64,000 nucleotides of DNA. Origin: Massilia sp. Leaf139 (GTDB lineage Bacteria; Pseudomonadota; Gammaproteobacteria; Burkholderiales; Burkholderiaceae_D). The notes under the pieces are model-generated. The model had not been told where the DNA came from, ran no database searches, and saw only the letters and a program-made list of their open reading frames with translations. The DNA is taken from NCBI RefSeq assembly GCF_001424165.1, contig NZ_LMOJ01000028.1:1-64000 (forward strand), written 5' to 3'. Position numbers and translations under genes: made by a program. This document shows positions 1-8,909 of the stretch, in pieces (positions within the stretch are counted from its first letter, which is position 1; every line of letters begins with the position of its first letter).

Positions 1-72
1 CGCAAACTGGCACATCTTTGCTTCGGTGTCGTCTACACCGGCAAGCCTTACGATCCAACATTTGCGATGTGA
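1..72 (+). CDS. IS110-family transposase, C-terminal end (partial)
   Basis: The first 72 bases read in frame 1 as 23 codons and a TGA stop. The peptide RKLAHLCFGVVYTGKPYDP matches the usual C-terminal tail of IS110/IS1111-type transposases (RKL-h-FGV-GKPYdp). Only this tail is inside the window, so the catalytic DEDD and Ser regions cannot be seen. The roughly 95 bases after the stop probably hold the right end of the insertion sequence and the promoter of the next gene, but no terminal repeat can be defined without the left end. The family call rests on a short stretch and is moderate. Confidence 0.55.
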   Translation, partial: RKLAHLCFGVVYTGKPYDPTFAM

Positions 73-168
73 GGCTTGACGGGCAAGACGGTATCTACAA
101 ACGCGTTCCCGGTCATTCCGATAAGTCACCATTCGGTGTAAAGTTGTGCCCCATCCCTGGAGCCCATC

Positions 169-1251
169 TTGACCGACGCTGAACTCATCCGCCGCTGCGA
201 CACTGTCTTCCCGGGCCACCGCGCCCGCACGCCTGCCGACATGTACGCCGCCATGGCCGCCTGGTGCGAACGCCATGGCATCGAACACGACGTCTACGGC
301 GCCGGCGCCCTGATCGAGAGCTTCGAGAACAAGGTCGCCGCCCTGCTAGGTTTCGAGGCAGCCGTCTTCTGCGTCAGCGGCACCATGGCGCAGGTGACGG
401 CCCTGCGCCTGGCCTGCGCCGACCGCGGCAACGCACCCGCCGCCCTGCACCCGACCTCGCACATCTTCGTGCACGAACGTTCCAACTACCAGATGCTCGG
501 CCACTTCGATGCGCTCCAGGTGGGCGAGCGCACCCGCCCCTGGACGCTGGGGGATGTGAAGGCCGTGCCCGACCGCCTGGGCGCAGTCGGCATGGAGATC
601 CCGATGCGCGAGATCGGCGGCCAGGTGACGCCCTGGGACGAACTGGAAGCCATCAAGGGCTACTCCAAGGAGCACGGCATCCACCTGCACATGGACGGAG
701 CCCGCCTGTGGGAAGCGCAGGCGGGCTTCGGCCGCAGCGCGCGCGAGATCGCGGCCGGCTTCGATTCCGTCTACCTGTCGCTGTACAAGGGCATCGGCGG
801 CCTAGGCGGCGCGCTGCTGCTCGGCACCCGAGCCTTCGTCGACCGCGCCGCCGAATGGTTCCGGCGCCAGGGCGGCAACGTGATCCACCGCTCGCCCTAC
901 GTGGTGTCGGCCGCCATGCAGTTCGACGCGCGCCTGGCCGCCATGCCGGACTACTTCCGCCGCACCGAGCTGCTGTACGCGCTGCTCGCCGCCCACCCGG
1001 AGATCCGCGTCAACCCGGCCAAACCCGCCGCCAACATGCTGCACCTGCACCTGCCGGTGGATCGCGAGCGCGCGCTGGCGATCCGGCAGGAGCTGGCCGA
1101 ACGCCACGGCATCTGGCTGTTCAACCGCATCTCGCACGGTGTACTGCCCGGCACCAGCTATTTCGAATTGTACGTCGGCGACAACCTGCTGGCGGTGCCG
1201 GAAGCGCGCCTGCGCGAAGCCCTGGCCCTGTTTGCAAATACGTTAAAATAG
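169..1251 (+). CDS. Threonine aldolase family PLP enzyme (beta-eliminating lyase)
   Basis: This 360-residue cytoplasmic enzyme belongs to fold-type I PLP enzymes of the threonine aldolase/beta-eliminating lyase group, which cleave L-threonine or allo-threonine to glycine and acetaldehyde. The likely Schiff-base lysine is about Lys207 in SLYKGIGGLGG. The segment LHMDGARLWEA carries the Asp that contacts the PLP ring nitrogen. The N-terminus starts at TTG 169; no internal ATG gives a better family-length protein. It is a single gene 36 bp before thyA and is not obviously part of that operon. Substrate specificity cannot be told from sequence alone. Confidence 0.85.
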   Translation: MTDAELIRRCDTVFPGHRARTPADMYAAMAAWCERHGIEHDVYGAGALIESFENKVAALLGFEAAVFCVSGTMAQVTALRLACADRGNAPAALHPTSHIFVHERSNYQMLGHFDALQVGERTRPWTLGDVKAVPDRLGAVGMEIPMREIGGQVTPWDELEAIKGYSKEHGIHLHMDGARLWEAQAGFGRSAREIAAGFDSVYLSLYKGIGGLGGALLLGTRAFVDRAAEWFRRQGGNVIHRSPYVVSAAMQFDARLAAMPDYFRRTELLYALLAAHPEIRVNPAKPAANMLHLHLPVDRERALAIRQELAERHGIWLFNRISHGVLPGTSYFELYVGDNLLAVPEARLREALALFANTLK

Positions 1252-1287
1252 CAGGTTGGATCAGATAAACAGCACCGAAGGACAGCA

Positions 1288-2082
1288 ATGCGCCAATACC
1301 TCGACTTCATGCGCCATGTGAAAGAGCACGGCGCGCTCAAGACCGACCGCACCGGTACCGGCACCCTGTCCGTGTTCGGCCACCAGATGCGCTTCGACCT
1401 GGCCGAAGGTTTTCCGCTGGTGACCACCAAGAAGGTGCATCTGAAGTCGATCATCCATGAACTAATCTGGTTCCTCCAGGGATCGACCAACATCGCCTAC
1501 CTGAAGGACAATGGCGTCTCGATCTGGGACGAATGGGCCGATGCGAACGGCGACCTCGGCCCCATCTACGGCTATCAGTGGCGTAACTGGCCGGCGCCGA
1601 ACGGCGGACATATCGACCAGATCGCCCAGGTGCTGGAGCAGATCAAGAATACGCCGGACTCGCGCCGCATGATCGTCTCCGCCTGGAACGTGGCCGACAT
1701 CCCGCAAATGAAGCTGCCGCCCTGCCACGCCTTCTTCCAGTTCTATGTCGCCGACGGCAAGCTGTCCTGCCAGCTCTACCAGCGCAGCGCGGACATCTTC
1801 CTCGGCGTGCCCTTCAACATCGCCTCGTATGCGCTGCTGACCCACATGATGGCGCAGCAGGCCGGCCTGGACGTGGGCGACTTCGTCTGGACGGGCGGCG
1901 ACTGCCACCTGTATTCGAACCACCTGGAACAGGCCGAACTCCAGCTGTCGCGCGAGCCCTTCCCGCTGCCGAAACTCGTCATCAAGCGCAAGCCGGACTC
2001 GCTGTTCGACTACCGCTACGAGGACTTCGAGGTCGTCGGCTACGAGTCGCATCCGGGCATCAAGGCGCCGGTGGCGGTGTGA
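1288..2082 (+). CDS. thyA: Thymidylate synthase
   Basis: Thymidylate synthase methylates dUMP to dTMP with methylenetetrahydrofolate, producing dihydrofolate. The protein has the standard 264 residues. The catalytic cysteine is Cys146 in [12 protein letters not shown], the same number as in E. coli Thy[20 protein letters not shown] and the C-terminal KAPVAV end are also family hallmarks. An AAGGA Shine-Dalgarno lies about 8 bases before ATG 1288. The gene heads a run with a MOSC protein and folA; ThyA makes the dihydrofolate that FolA recycles, so the close pairing is functionally sensible. Confidence 0.98.
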   Translation: MRQYLDFMRHVKEHGALKTDRTGTGTLSVFGHQMRFDLAEGFPLVTTKKVHLKSIIHELIWFLQGSTNIAYLKDNGVSIWDEWADANGDLGPIYGYQWRNWPAPNGGHIDQIAQVLEQIKNTPDSRRMIVSAWNVADIPQMKLPPCHAFFQFYVADGKLSCQLYQRSADIFLGVPFNIASYALLTHMMAQQAGLDVGDFVWTGGDCHLYSNHLEQAELQLSREPFPLPKLVIKRKPDSLFDYRYEDFEVVGYESHPGIKAPVAV

Positions 2083-2086
2083 GCGT

Positions 2087-2767
2087 GTGAGCGCGGGCCC
2101 CCTCGTCCGCCTTGTCCGCCTCGCCTCGCGCGCGGTGAAGGGCCAGCCGCCCGTGTCCAGCGACAGCCTGCAGGTGCTGGCCGGCATCGGCATCGCCGGC
2201 GACCTCCACGCGGACGCGCGCTCGCCGCGCCAGCTGCTGCTGGCCGGCAGCGCGGCATACGAGGAGCTCGGTCTCCCTGCGCATGCACTGCGCGAAAACC
2301 TCCTGCTCGATACCGATACAAGCTGTCTCGCTTCCGGCACCGTCCTGCAGGTCGGAGAGAGCTTGCGCCTGCGGATCATGTTCCAGTGCGAAGCCTGCGG
2401 CCAGCTCGATGCGATCCGGCCCGGTCTTGCCAGGCGCCTCGGCGCGCGCCGCGGCGTGCTGGCGCGGGTCCTGAGTGGCGGCGCGATCCGCACGGGCGAC
2501 GCGGTGCGTATGCTCGGCGTGCTGGAGCAGCCCTGGGACGACGACTGGCGCGTCCGCGTGCGGCGGGTACTCGATGCCGTGCCCGCGGAGATGGTGGTCG
2601 AGTACCGCCACCTGGCGCGGCTGGCCGGCATCCAGTCGACTTACTGCCGCGCGTTTCCGCGGCTGGTGGCGAAGCTGGGCGATGGCTATGCGGCGAAGGC
2701 GGTGTCGGCGCAGGCAGCGCATTCGCTGCCGCGCTGGGAAGGTGAGGGCCTGTTCGATGTGTACTGA
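2087..2767 (+). CDS. MOSC domain protein
   Basis: This 226-residue protein starts at GTG 2087, four bases after the thyA stop, so it is probably translated from the same message. The first two thirds resemble MOSC (molybdenum cofactor sulfurase C-terminal) domains, with the conserved cysteine in FQCEACGQLDAIRP and a GDLHADARSPRQLLL segment. The last about 70 residues (VEYRHLARLAGIQSTYCRAF) look like the helical DNA-binding part of O6-alkylguanine transferases, without the PCHR active site. MOSC proteins handle sulfur or molybdenum cofactor chemistry; the real substrate here is unknown. Confidence 0.75.
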   Translation: MSAGPLVRLVRLASRAVKGQPPVSSDSLQVLAGIGIAGDLHADARSPRQLLLAGSAAYEELGLPAHALRENLLLDTDTSCLASGTVLQVGESLRLRIMFQCEACGQLDAIRPGLARRLGARRGVLARVLSGGAIRTGDAVRMLGVLEQPWDDDWRVRVRRVLDAVPAEMVVEYRHLARLAGIQSTYCRAFPRLVAKLGDGYAAKAVSAQAAHSLPRWEGEGLFDVY

Positions 2768-2937
2768 TGGAGGCGCGGATCCCGGCAGCGTTCGAACCTT
2801 GCCACTGTCGCGCGCAGAAGAAACTTGACACACTGCCCCACTCGCGACACCATCTGCCCTCCCCTCATTCGTCACTTGAACAGGACTACCGTCATGCGCG
2901 CGCTCGCCCCCTTCCTCCGCCGTCCAGGCCATGCCCG

Positions 2938-3432
2938 ATGAGCCGCCTGACCCTGGTCGTGGCAATCGACGCGCAGCGCGGCATCGGCATCGATAACAAG
3001 CTGCCCTGGCACCTGCCCGAAGACCTGGCCCATTTCAAGCGCGTCACGCTCGGCCAGCCGATCGTCATGGGCCGCAAGACCTTCGATTCGATCGGCCGGC
3101 CGCTGCCGGGCCGGCGCAACATCGTCGTCACCCGTAATCCGGAATGGCGCCATGAGGGCGTCGACGCCGTCGCCTCGCTGGACGCGGCCATCGCGCTCAT
3201 CAAGAACGAGGCGGCCAGCATCATCGGCGGCGCCCAGATCTTCGCGTCCGCCATCAGCATCGCCGACCGCATGATCGTCACCGAGATTGCGCACCGCTTC
3301 GACTGCGATACCTTCTTCCCGCCGATCGACCCCGCCGTCTGGATCGAAACGGTGCGCGAGACCCATCGTGCGGAAAAGCAGGGCTACGACTACGCCTTCG
3401 TGACCTACGAGCGCCGGAAAGGCGCTGTATGA
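2938..3432 (+). CDS. folA: Dihydrofolate reductase
   Basis: Dihydrofolate reductase regenerates tetrahydrofolate with NADPH. The 164-residue protein begins MSRLTLVVAIDAQRGIGIDN, typical of bacterial FolA, and carries the substrate-site LPWHLPEDLAHF segment, the NADPH-binding MGRKTF and GRRNIV elements, and IIGGAQIF. The reading frame stays open back to 2767, but ATG 2938 is the family start. That leaves a 170-bp leader after the MOSC gene. The gene overlaps the next one in an ATGA junction at 3429-3432. Confidence 0.96.
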   Translation: MSRLTLVVAIDAQRGIGIDNKLPWHLPEDLAHFKRVTLGQPIVMGRKTFDSIGRPLPGRRNIVVTRNPEWRHEGVDAVASLDAAIALIKNEAASIIGGAQIFASAISIADRMIVTEIAHRFDCDTFFPPIDPAVWIETVRETHRAEKQGYDYAFVTYERRKGAV

Positions 3433-4061
3433 ACCAGCCCCTGAGCCGGCCCATCCGCGCCGGCGACGGCTTCGCCGGCAAGGTCGCGGTGCTGATCGCG
3501 GTGCTGGCCACCATCGGCACCCTGTTCGGCTTCCTCGGCAGCAGCACCCACAACGAGGCCTCGCTCTTCAAGAGCAATGCCGCCATCGACAAGACCAGCG
3601 CCGCCAATGCCTGGAGCCATTACCAGGCCAAGTCGGCCAAGCAGAACCTGGCCGAGCTGGCGACCGGCATCCCCGGCGTCGACCGGACGCGCTACGCCCG
3701 CGAGGTCGAGCGCTACCGCCTGGAGAAGGAAGAGATCCGCAAGGAGGCCGAGCGCTGGGAAGCCTCCTCGCGCGAGTGGAACCGCAAATCGGATCAGGCC
3801 CTGCACCGCCACCGCCAGTGGATGCTGGCCTCGGTGGCCCAGCAGATCGCGATCTCGCTGGCCGCCGTCGCCCTGCTGGCGCGCCGCACCTGGCTGTTGA
3901 CGGCCACCTGTGCCGTGGCCGCCTTCGGGCTGACGCTGGGCGTATTCGCCGGCCTGCGCGCCGAGCCGATGCCGATGCTGGTCGCGCCCTTCGCCGCGGC
4001 GGCCGGCGCCGTCGTGCTGATGGCCCTGTTCCAGCGCTTCGCCCCGCGCCCGCCGCGCTAG
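3429..4061 (+). CDS. DUF4337 family membrane protein
   Basis: This 210-residue protein overlaps folA by an ATGA, so translation is likely coupled. It has one transmembrane segment near residues 17-38 and two more in the C-terminal half (about 138-200), separated by a charged, probably helical region with EVERYRLEKEEIRKEAERWEAS. This layout fits the DUF4337 family. No function is established. It could sit in the inner membrane with the helical part facing the cytoplasm or periplasm. No catalytic motif is visible. Confidence 0.7.
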   Translation: MNQPLSRPIRAGDGFAGKVAVLIAVLATIGTLFGFLGSSTHNEASLFKSNAAIDKTSAANAWSHYQAKSAKQNLAELATGIPGVDRTRYAREVERYRLEKEEIRKEAERWEASSREWNRKSDQALHRHRQWMLASVAQQIAISLAAVALLARRTWLLTATCAVAAFGLTLGVFAGLRAEPMPMLVAPFAAAAGAVVLMALFQRFAPRPPR

Positions 4062-4148
4062 GGCCGCGATCCTGCCCGAGCGGGCACTGATGTGCGCCAT
4101 ACCCTGGCGCATCCCGATACTCTTATAAAAAAATGTACACCGGGCAGT

Positions 4149-4180
4149 GGATTTTCTGCGAAAATCCGCTTCTTATTTTT
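4149..4180 (+). terminator. Probable intrinsic terminator of the thyA-folA-DUF4337 run
   Basis: A perfect 8-bp stem GGATTTTC/GAAAATCC with a TGC loop (4149-4167) is followed by the T-rich stretch CTTCTTATTTTT. It sits about 90 bases after the DUF4337 stop and 70 bases before the decarboxylase start, so it may separate the two units. The stem is AT-rich, so it is weaker than the terminator at 6529. Confidence 0.5.
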
Positions 4181-4251
4181 CGGTGCCGTGTTGGCAAGCC
4201 CCCTGACCCAGGCCCGGCTTGCCCCCACGGCGCTTCGCATTGGAGCTGTCA

Positions 4252-6507
4252 ATGAAATTTCGTTTCCCCATCATCATTATTGACGAGGACTTCCGTTCCG
4301 AGAACACCTCGGGCCTCGGCATCCGCGCCCTGGCCGCCGCGATGGAAAAAGAAGGCATGGAGGTGCTGGGCCTGACCAGCTACGGCGACCTGTCGCAGTT
4401 CGCCCAGCAGCAGTCGCGCGCCTCGGCCTTCGTGCTGTCGATCGACGATGAGGAATTCGGCGGCGGCTCGTTCGAGGAAACCGACACGGCGCTGACCCGC
4501 CTGCGCGCCTTCGTGCAGGAGATCCGCCACAAGAATTCGAATATCCCGATCTACATCTACGGCGAAACCCGCACCAGCCGCCACATCCCGAACGACATCC
4601 TGAAGGAGCTGCACGGCTTCATCCACATGTTCGAGGACACGCCGGAATTCGTCGCGCGCCACATCATCCGCGAAGCGAAAGCCTATCTCGACTCGCTGGC
4701 GCCGCCCTTCTTCCGCGCGCTGGTCAACTACGCCTACGACGGCTCCTACTCGTGGCACTGCCCGGGCCACTCGGGCGGCGTCGCCTTCCTGAAAAGCCCG
4801 GTCGGCCAGATGTTCCACCAGTTCTTCGGCGAGAACATGCTGCGCGCCGACGTCTGCAACGCGGTCGAGGAACTCGGCCAGCTGCTCGACCACACCGGCC
4901 CGGTCGCCAAGTCCGAGCGCAACGCCGCCCGCATCTACGGCGCCGACCACTGCTACTTCGTCACCAACGGCACCTCGACCTCGAACAAGATGGTCTGGCA
5001 TTCGACTGTTGCGCCGGGCGACATCGTCGTCGTCGACCGCAACTGCCACAAGTCGATCCTGCACTCGATCATCATGTGCGGCGCCATCCCCGTCTTCCTG
5101 ATGCCGACCCGGAACAACCTCGGCATCATCGGCCCGATCCCGCTCGAAGAGTTCACGCCCGAATCGATCGCCCGCAAGATCGAGGCGAACCCGTTCGCGC
5201 GCGAAGCGAAGGACAAGAAGCCGCGCATCCTGACGATCACCCAGTCGACCTACGACGGCGTGGTCTACAACGTCGAAGTCCTGCGCGAGATGCTCGACGG
5301 CCGCATCGACACCCTGCACTTCGACGAAGCCTGGCTGCCGCACGCGACCTTCCACGACTTCTACAAGAACATGCACGCGATCGGCCGCGACCGCCCGCGC
5401 GCCAAGCAGTCGATGATCTTCTCGACCCAGTCGACGCACAAGTTACTTGCAGGTTTGTCGCAGGCCTCGCAGGTGCTGGTGCGCGAATCGGAATCGGTGC
5501 AGCTCGACCAGGATGCCTTCAACGAAGCCTTCCTGATGCACACCTCGACCTCGCCGCAGTACTCGATCATCGCCTCCTGCGACGTCGCCGCCGCGATGAT
5601 GGAAGCGCCGGGCGGCACCGCCCTGGTCGAGGAATCGATCCTGGAAGCGCTCGACTTCCGCCGCGCCATGAAGAAGGTCGACGCCGAATACGGCGAAGAC
5701 TGGTGGTTCAAGGTCTGGGGCCCGGACGTCGAAGGCGAGGAAGGCATCGGCGAGCAGAAGGACTGGATGATCCGCGCCGAGGACGACTGGCACGGCTTCG
5801 GCAACCTGGCCGAAGGCTTCAACATGCTCGACCCGATCAAGTCGACCATCGTCACGCCGGGCCTGTCCCTGGACGGCAAGTTCGGCGAGACCGGCATCCC
5901 GGCCTCGATCGTGACCAAGTACCTGGCCGAGCATGGCGTCATCATCGAGAAGTGCGGCCTGTACTCGTTCTTCATCATGTTCACCATCGGGATCACCAAG
6001 GGCCGCTGGAACACGCTGGTCACGGCCCTGCAGCAGTTCAAGGACGACTACGACAAGAACCAGCCGATGTGGCGCGTGATGCCGCAGTTCGCCGCCGCCA
6101 ACCCGCGCTACGAAACCCGCGGCCTGCGCGACCTGTGCACCTCGATCCACACCTTCTACAAGCAGTACGACGTGGCGCGCCTGACGACCGAGATGTACCT
6201 GTCCGACATGGTGCCGGCGATGAAGCCGTCGGATGCGTTTGCCAAGATGGCGCGCCGCGACATCGAGCGCGTCGCCATCGAAGACCTGGAAGGCCGCACC
6301 ACCGCCATCCTGCTGACGCCTTACCCGCCGGGCATCCCGCTCCTGATCCCGGGCGAGCGCTTCAACAAGACCATCGTCGACTACCTGCGCTTCGCGCGCG
6401 ACTTCAACGAGCGCTTCCCGGGCTTCGAGACGGACGTGCATGGGCTGGTCAAGCGTGAAGTCGACGGCAAGCGCGATTACTTCGTGGATTGCGTGCGGCA
6501 GGATTGA
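4252..6507 (+). CDS. Biodegradative-type arginine/lysine/ornithine decarboxylase
   Basis: A 751-residue fold-type I PLP decarboxylase of the acid-induced class (AdiA, LdcI, SpeF). It has an N-terminal flavodoxin-like wing domain (about 1-130) and a PLP core. TCC-free landmarks are SWHCPGHSGGVAF, VVDRNCHKSI, LHFDEAW and the Schiff-base lysine at about 397 in STQSTHKLLAGLSQAS. TPYPPGIPLLIPGE near the C-terminus is also typical. ATG 4252 is preferred over upstream frame extension because GGAG precedes it by 6 bases. The length is closest to AdiA. Which basic amino acid is used cannot be decided by eye; such enzymes consume protons and make diamines. Confidence 0.9.
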   Translation: MKFRFPIIIIDEDFRSENTSGLGIRALAAAMEKEGMEVLGLTSYGDLSQFAQQQSRASAFVLSIDDEEFGGGSFEETDTALTRLRAFVQEIRHKNSNIPIYIYGETRTSRHIPNDILKELHGFIHMFEDTPEFVARHIIREAKAYLDSLAPPFFRALVNYAYDGSYSWHCPGHSGGVAFLKSPVGQMFHQFFGENMLRADVCNAVEELGQLLDHTGPVAKSERNAARIYGADHCYFVTNGTSTSNKMVWHSTVAPGDIVVVDRNCHKSILHSIIMCGAIPVFLMPTRNNLGIIGPIPLEEFTPESIARKIEANPFAREAKDKKPRILTITQSTYDGVVYNVEVLREMLDGRIDTLHFDEAWLPHATFHDFYKNMHAIGRDRPRAKQSMIFSTQSTHKLLAGLSQASQVLVRESESVQLDQDAFNEAFLMHTSTSPQYSIIASCDVAAAMMEAPGGTALVEESILEALDFRRAMKKVDAEYGEDWWFKVWGPDVEGEEGIGEQKDWMIRAEDDWHGFGNLAEGFNMLDPIKSTIVTPGLSLDGKFGETGIPASIVTKYLAEHGVIIEKCGLYSFFIMFTIGITKGRWNTLVTALQQFKDDYDKNQPMWRVMPQFAAANPRYETRGLRDLCTSIHTFYKQYDVARLTTEMYLSDMVPAMKPSDAFAKMARRDIERVAIEDLEGRTTAILLTPYPPGIPLLIPGERFNKTIVDYLRFARDFNERFPGFETDVHGLVKREVDGKRDYFVDCVRQD

Positions 6508-6528
6508 TGCGTCGTCTGTCCTGATACG

Positions 6529-6560
6529 AAAAGAGGAGCCGCCGGCTCCTCTTTTTTTTC
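6529..6560 (+). terminator. Strong intrinsic terminator
   Basis: A 10-bp perfect stem AAGAGGAGCC/GGCTCCTCTT with a GCC loop is followed by a run of T. It lies 22 bases after the decarboxylase stop and should end that transcript. Read on the other strand it also has an A-rich/T-rich flank and could help end transcription from the opposing cation transporter gene. Confidence 0.92.
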
Positions 6561-6565
6561 GTTGC

Positions 6566-6594
6566 AGGGTGGGCGGGTCTCCCGCCCACCCTAC
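6566..6594 (-). repeat. REP-like palindrome with GTAG foot, copy 1
   Basis: Read on the minus strand this is GTAG followed by a near-perfect hairpin with arms GGGTGGGCGGG and CCCGCCCACCC. It lies between the terminator at 6529 and the end of the cation transporter gene. The TAG of its GTAG foot is the stop codon of that gene (6591-6593). The same GTAG-GGTGGGC pattern recurs in at least eight other intergenic spots in the window. Confidence 0.8.
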
Positions 6595-7232
6595 GTGCGC
6601 GTCAACTCCACGTTCGGCCCGGCATTCATCTCCGCCCGCGCCTGCACGATCACGCTGCGCGCCGCCGTCAGGCCGAGCACGCCCATCACGCAGGCCACCA
6701 AGAGATCCGGCAAGCCGCTGCCCGCCTGCCACACGCCGAGCGCCGCGGCCAGCACGGCGAGGTTGCTGATCATGTCGTTGCGGGTACAGAGCCAGACCGA
6801 GCGCATGTTGGCGTCGCCCTTGCGGAAGGCAAACAGCAAAGCCACGACGAAGGCGTTGGCGGCCAGGGCGGCCAGGCCGATCGCGCCCATCGTTTCGGCT
6901 TTGGGCACGATGCCGGACGCCAGGTGCACCAGGGCGGCGCCGATGACGAAGACGCCGTAGGCGCCCATGGTCGCCCCCTTCACCATCGCGGTGCGCGAAC
7001 GCCAGATGGGCAGCAGGCCGAGGACGAACAGGGACATGCCGTAGTTGGCGGCGTCGCCGAGGAAATCGACGGCGTCGGCCAGCAGCGCGACCGAGCCCGC
7101 GGCCCAGCCCCCAAGCAGTTCGACGCCGAACATGAGCGCGTTGACGACGAGCGCGATCCAGAGGACGCGCCGATACCGGGAGTCGACCGGCGGCTTGTCA
7201 GTGGAACAGCCGCCGCTGCTGCAATCGGCCAT
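6591..7232 (-). CDS. CDF-like cation transporter
   Basis: A 213-residue integral membrane protein with about five to six hydrophobic segments, in the cation diffusion facilitator fold. ADAVDFLGDAANY corresponds to the metal-site helix II motif and CTRNDMISNLAVL to the helix V motif, where the usual His is replaced (Asp-rich first site, Asn-Asp second). It has the short transmembrane part only and lacks the long cytoplasmic C-terminal domain. The N-terminus has a Cys-Ser-Gly-Gly-Cys cluster that could bind metal. Substrate (Zn, Co, Cd or other) is not determinable. The stop codon lies inside a REP-like repeat. Confidence 0.75.
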   Translation of the reverse strand: MADCSSGGCSTDKPPVDSRYRRVLWIALVVNALMFGVELLGGWAAGSVALLADAVDFLGDAANYGMSLFVLGLLPIWRSRTAMVKGATMGAYGVFVIGAALVHLASGIVPKAETMGAIGLAALAANAFVVALLFAFRKGDANMRSVWLCTRNDMISNLAVLAAALGVWQAGSGLPDLLVACVMGVLGLTAARSVIVQARAEMNAGPNVELTRT

Positions 7233-7288
7233 GACGGCCTCCCGCTAGAAAATGATACAAGAACGAAGACCTGCCTTGCGAAACCGTA

Positions 7289-7855
7289 TCAAGTCTTCGG
7301 CAGCGTCACGCCGCGCTGGCCTTGGTACTTGCCGCCGCGGTCCTTGTACGAGGTCTCGCAGACTTCGTCCGATTCGAAGAAGAGCACCTGGGCGCAGCCC
7401 TCGCCGGCATAGATCTTTGCAGGCAGCGGCGTCGTGTTCGAGAACTCGAGCGTCACATAGCCTTCCCATTCCGGTTCGAACGGCGTCACGTTGACGATGA
7501 TGCCGCAGCGCGCATAGGTCGACTTGCCGAGGCAGACGGTGAGCACGTTGCGCGGGATGCGGAAGTATTCGATGGTGCGCGCCAGCGCGAAGGAGTTCGG
7601 CGGGATGATGCAGACATCGCTCTTCACGTCGACGAAGGAATTCGAATCGAAGTTCTTCGGGTCGACGATGGTGCTGTTGATGTTGGTGAAGACCTTGAAC
7701 TCGTCGGCGCAGCGGATATCGTAGCCGTACGACGAGGTGCCGTAGGAGATGATGCGGCGGCCCTCTTCTTCGCGCACCTGGCCGGGCGCGAAGGGCTCGA
7801 TCATGCCGTGTTCTTCCGCCATCCGGCGGATCCATTTGTCGCTCTTGATTGCCAT
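7289..7855 (-). CDS. dcd: dCTP deaminase
   Basis: dCTP deaminase converts dCTP to dUTP, feeding dUMP to ThyA. The 188-residue protein starts at ATG 7855 ([13 protein letters not shown]), which is the family N-terminus; the longer open frame upstream is not conserved sequence. Core signatures are [25 protein letters not shown] and the trimer active-site strand [19 protein letters not shown] purine-rich AAAGAAG lies before the start. It is downstream of and co-directional with the hydrolase gene (61-bp gap). Confidence 0.96.
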   Translation of the reverse strand: MAIKSDKWIRRMAEEHGMIEPFAPGQVREEEGRRIISYGTSSYGYDIRCADEFKVFTNINSTIVDPKNFDSNSFVDVKSDVCIIPPNSFALARTIEYFRIPRNVLTVCLGKSTYARCGIIVNVTPFEPEWEGYVTLEFSNTTPLPAKIYAGEGCAQVLFFESDEVCETSYKDRGGKYQGQRGVTLPKT

Positions 7856-7916
7856 GCTCGCTTCTTTCAGGATTGCTTGGAATCCCGCGATTTTACGCGA
7901 AAAGCCCCTTGCAGTC

Positions 7917-8744
7917 TTAACCTTCAGCCAGCATTGCGGTTGCTTCAATGCGCTTGCCGAGCAGGCGCCTGATCATCTCGTGGGTCAGCTGGGCGGCGCG
8001 CTGCGGGTGCTCCATCGGGTACAAGTGGCCGCCTTCGGTCATCACGAAATTCTCGCCGACCAGCTTGCGCGTGGAGGCGACGCCGGCCTGGCGCAGCTCT
8101 TCCGAGTTGTTCGCGCCGATGAAGCCGACCGGCACCGGGAAATCGTGGCGGATGACTTCGCCCATGTGGTGCGGCAGCGAATTGTAGATGGCCGTCTCGA
8201 CGGCGCGGTCGAAACGCAGCTGGACGCCGTCCGGGTGCGGCTTGAGGCCGACGTCGAGGTACTCGTCGAGCACGCCCGGGGCCCAGGCGCGGAAGATCTC
8301 CTTGGAGATGAAGTGATCGTAGGCAGCGGCGCGATCGGGCCACACGTTGCGGCGCCGTTCGGAAAAGCGCGCCGGCGAAAAACGCGAGCCCTTGCCGAGC
8401 AGCTTGACCAGGCGCCAGGCCAGCGCGCGCCAGCCCGCCACCACGGGCGAGTCGAGCATGACCACGCAGCGCGCCAGGTCGGGCCGGCGCGCCGCCGCCA
8501 TCGTGCTCAGCATGCCGCCGAGCGAATGGCCGACCAGGATCGCCGGGCGGCCGTGGCCTTCCAGTTCGGCGATCAGCTCGTCCACCAGGCCGCTCCAGCC
8601 GTCGCCCACGGGGAAGCGCGGGTCATGCCCGACCATGTCGGTGATGTGCACGTCGTAGTGCGCGCGCAGGCTGTCGAGCATCTGGCGGTAGGTACCGGAA
8701 GGGAAGCTGTTACCGTGGCAGAAGTGGAGTAAAGGCTTGGTCAT
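7917..8744 (-). CDS. Alpha/beta hydrolase
   Basis: A 275-residue alpha/beta-hydrolase, probably cytoplasmic. [12 protein letters not shown] forms the oxyanion-hole region, Ser74 sits in the nucleophile elbow [10 protein letters not shown], and the catalytic His is in [11 protein letters not shown] near the C-terminus. The start is set at ATG 8744 (MTKPLLHF), where the hydrolase fold begins. It may share a transcript with dcd. Substrate unknown; esterase or C-C hydrolase activity are both possible. Confidence 0.85.
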   Translation of the reverse strand: MTKPLLHFCHGNSFPSGTYRQMLDSLRAHYDVHITDMVGHDPRFPVGDGWSGLVDELIAELEGHGRPAILVGHSLGGMLSTMAAARRPDLARCVVMLDSPVVAGWRALAWRLVKLLGKGSRFSPARFSERRRNVWPDRAAAYDHFISKEIFRAWAPGVLDEYLDVGLKPHPDGVQLRFDRAVETAIYNSLPHHMGEVIRHDFPVPVGFIGANNSEELRQAGVASTRKLVGENFVMTEGGHLYPMEHPQRAAQLTHEMIRRLLGKRIEATAMLAEG

Positions 8745-8909
8745 GGAAAGGCGCGGAAAGCTCGACAGGAAGCCCCGATTGTAATGTGCCCCGCCCCCAA
8801 GCGAACTTCCTTTAGAGGGAAACACCTATAGTCGGCCCTGCTTGTAAAGATCGGTAAAGGCCGCGTTCGAGCACGCAGCCGTGCGCACGCCTGCGCTATC
8901 ATCCCGACG

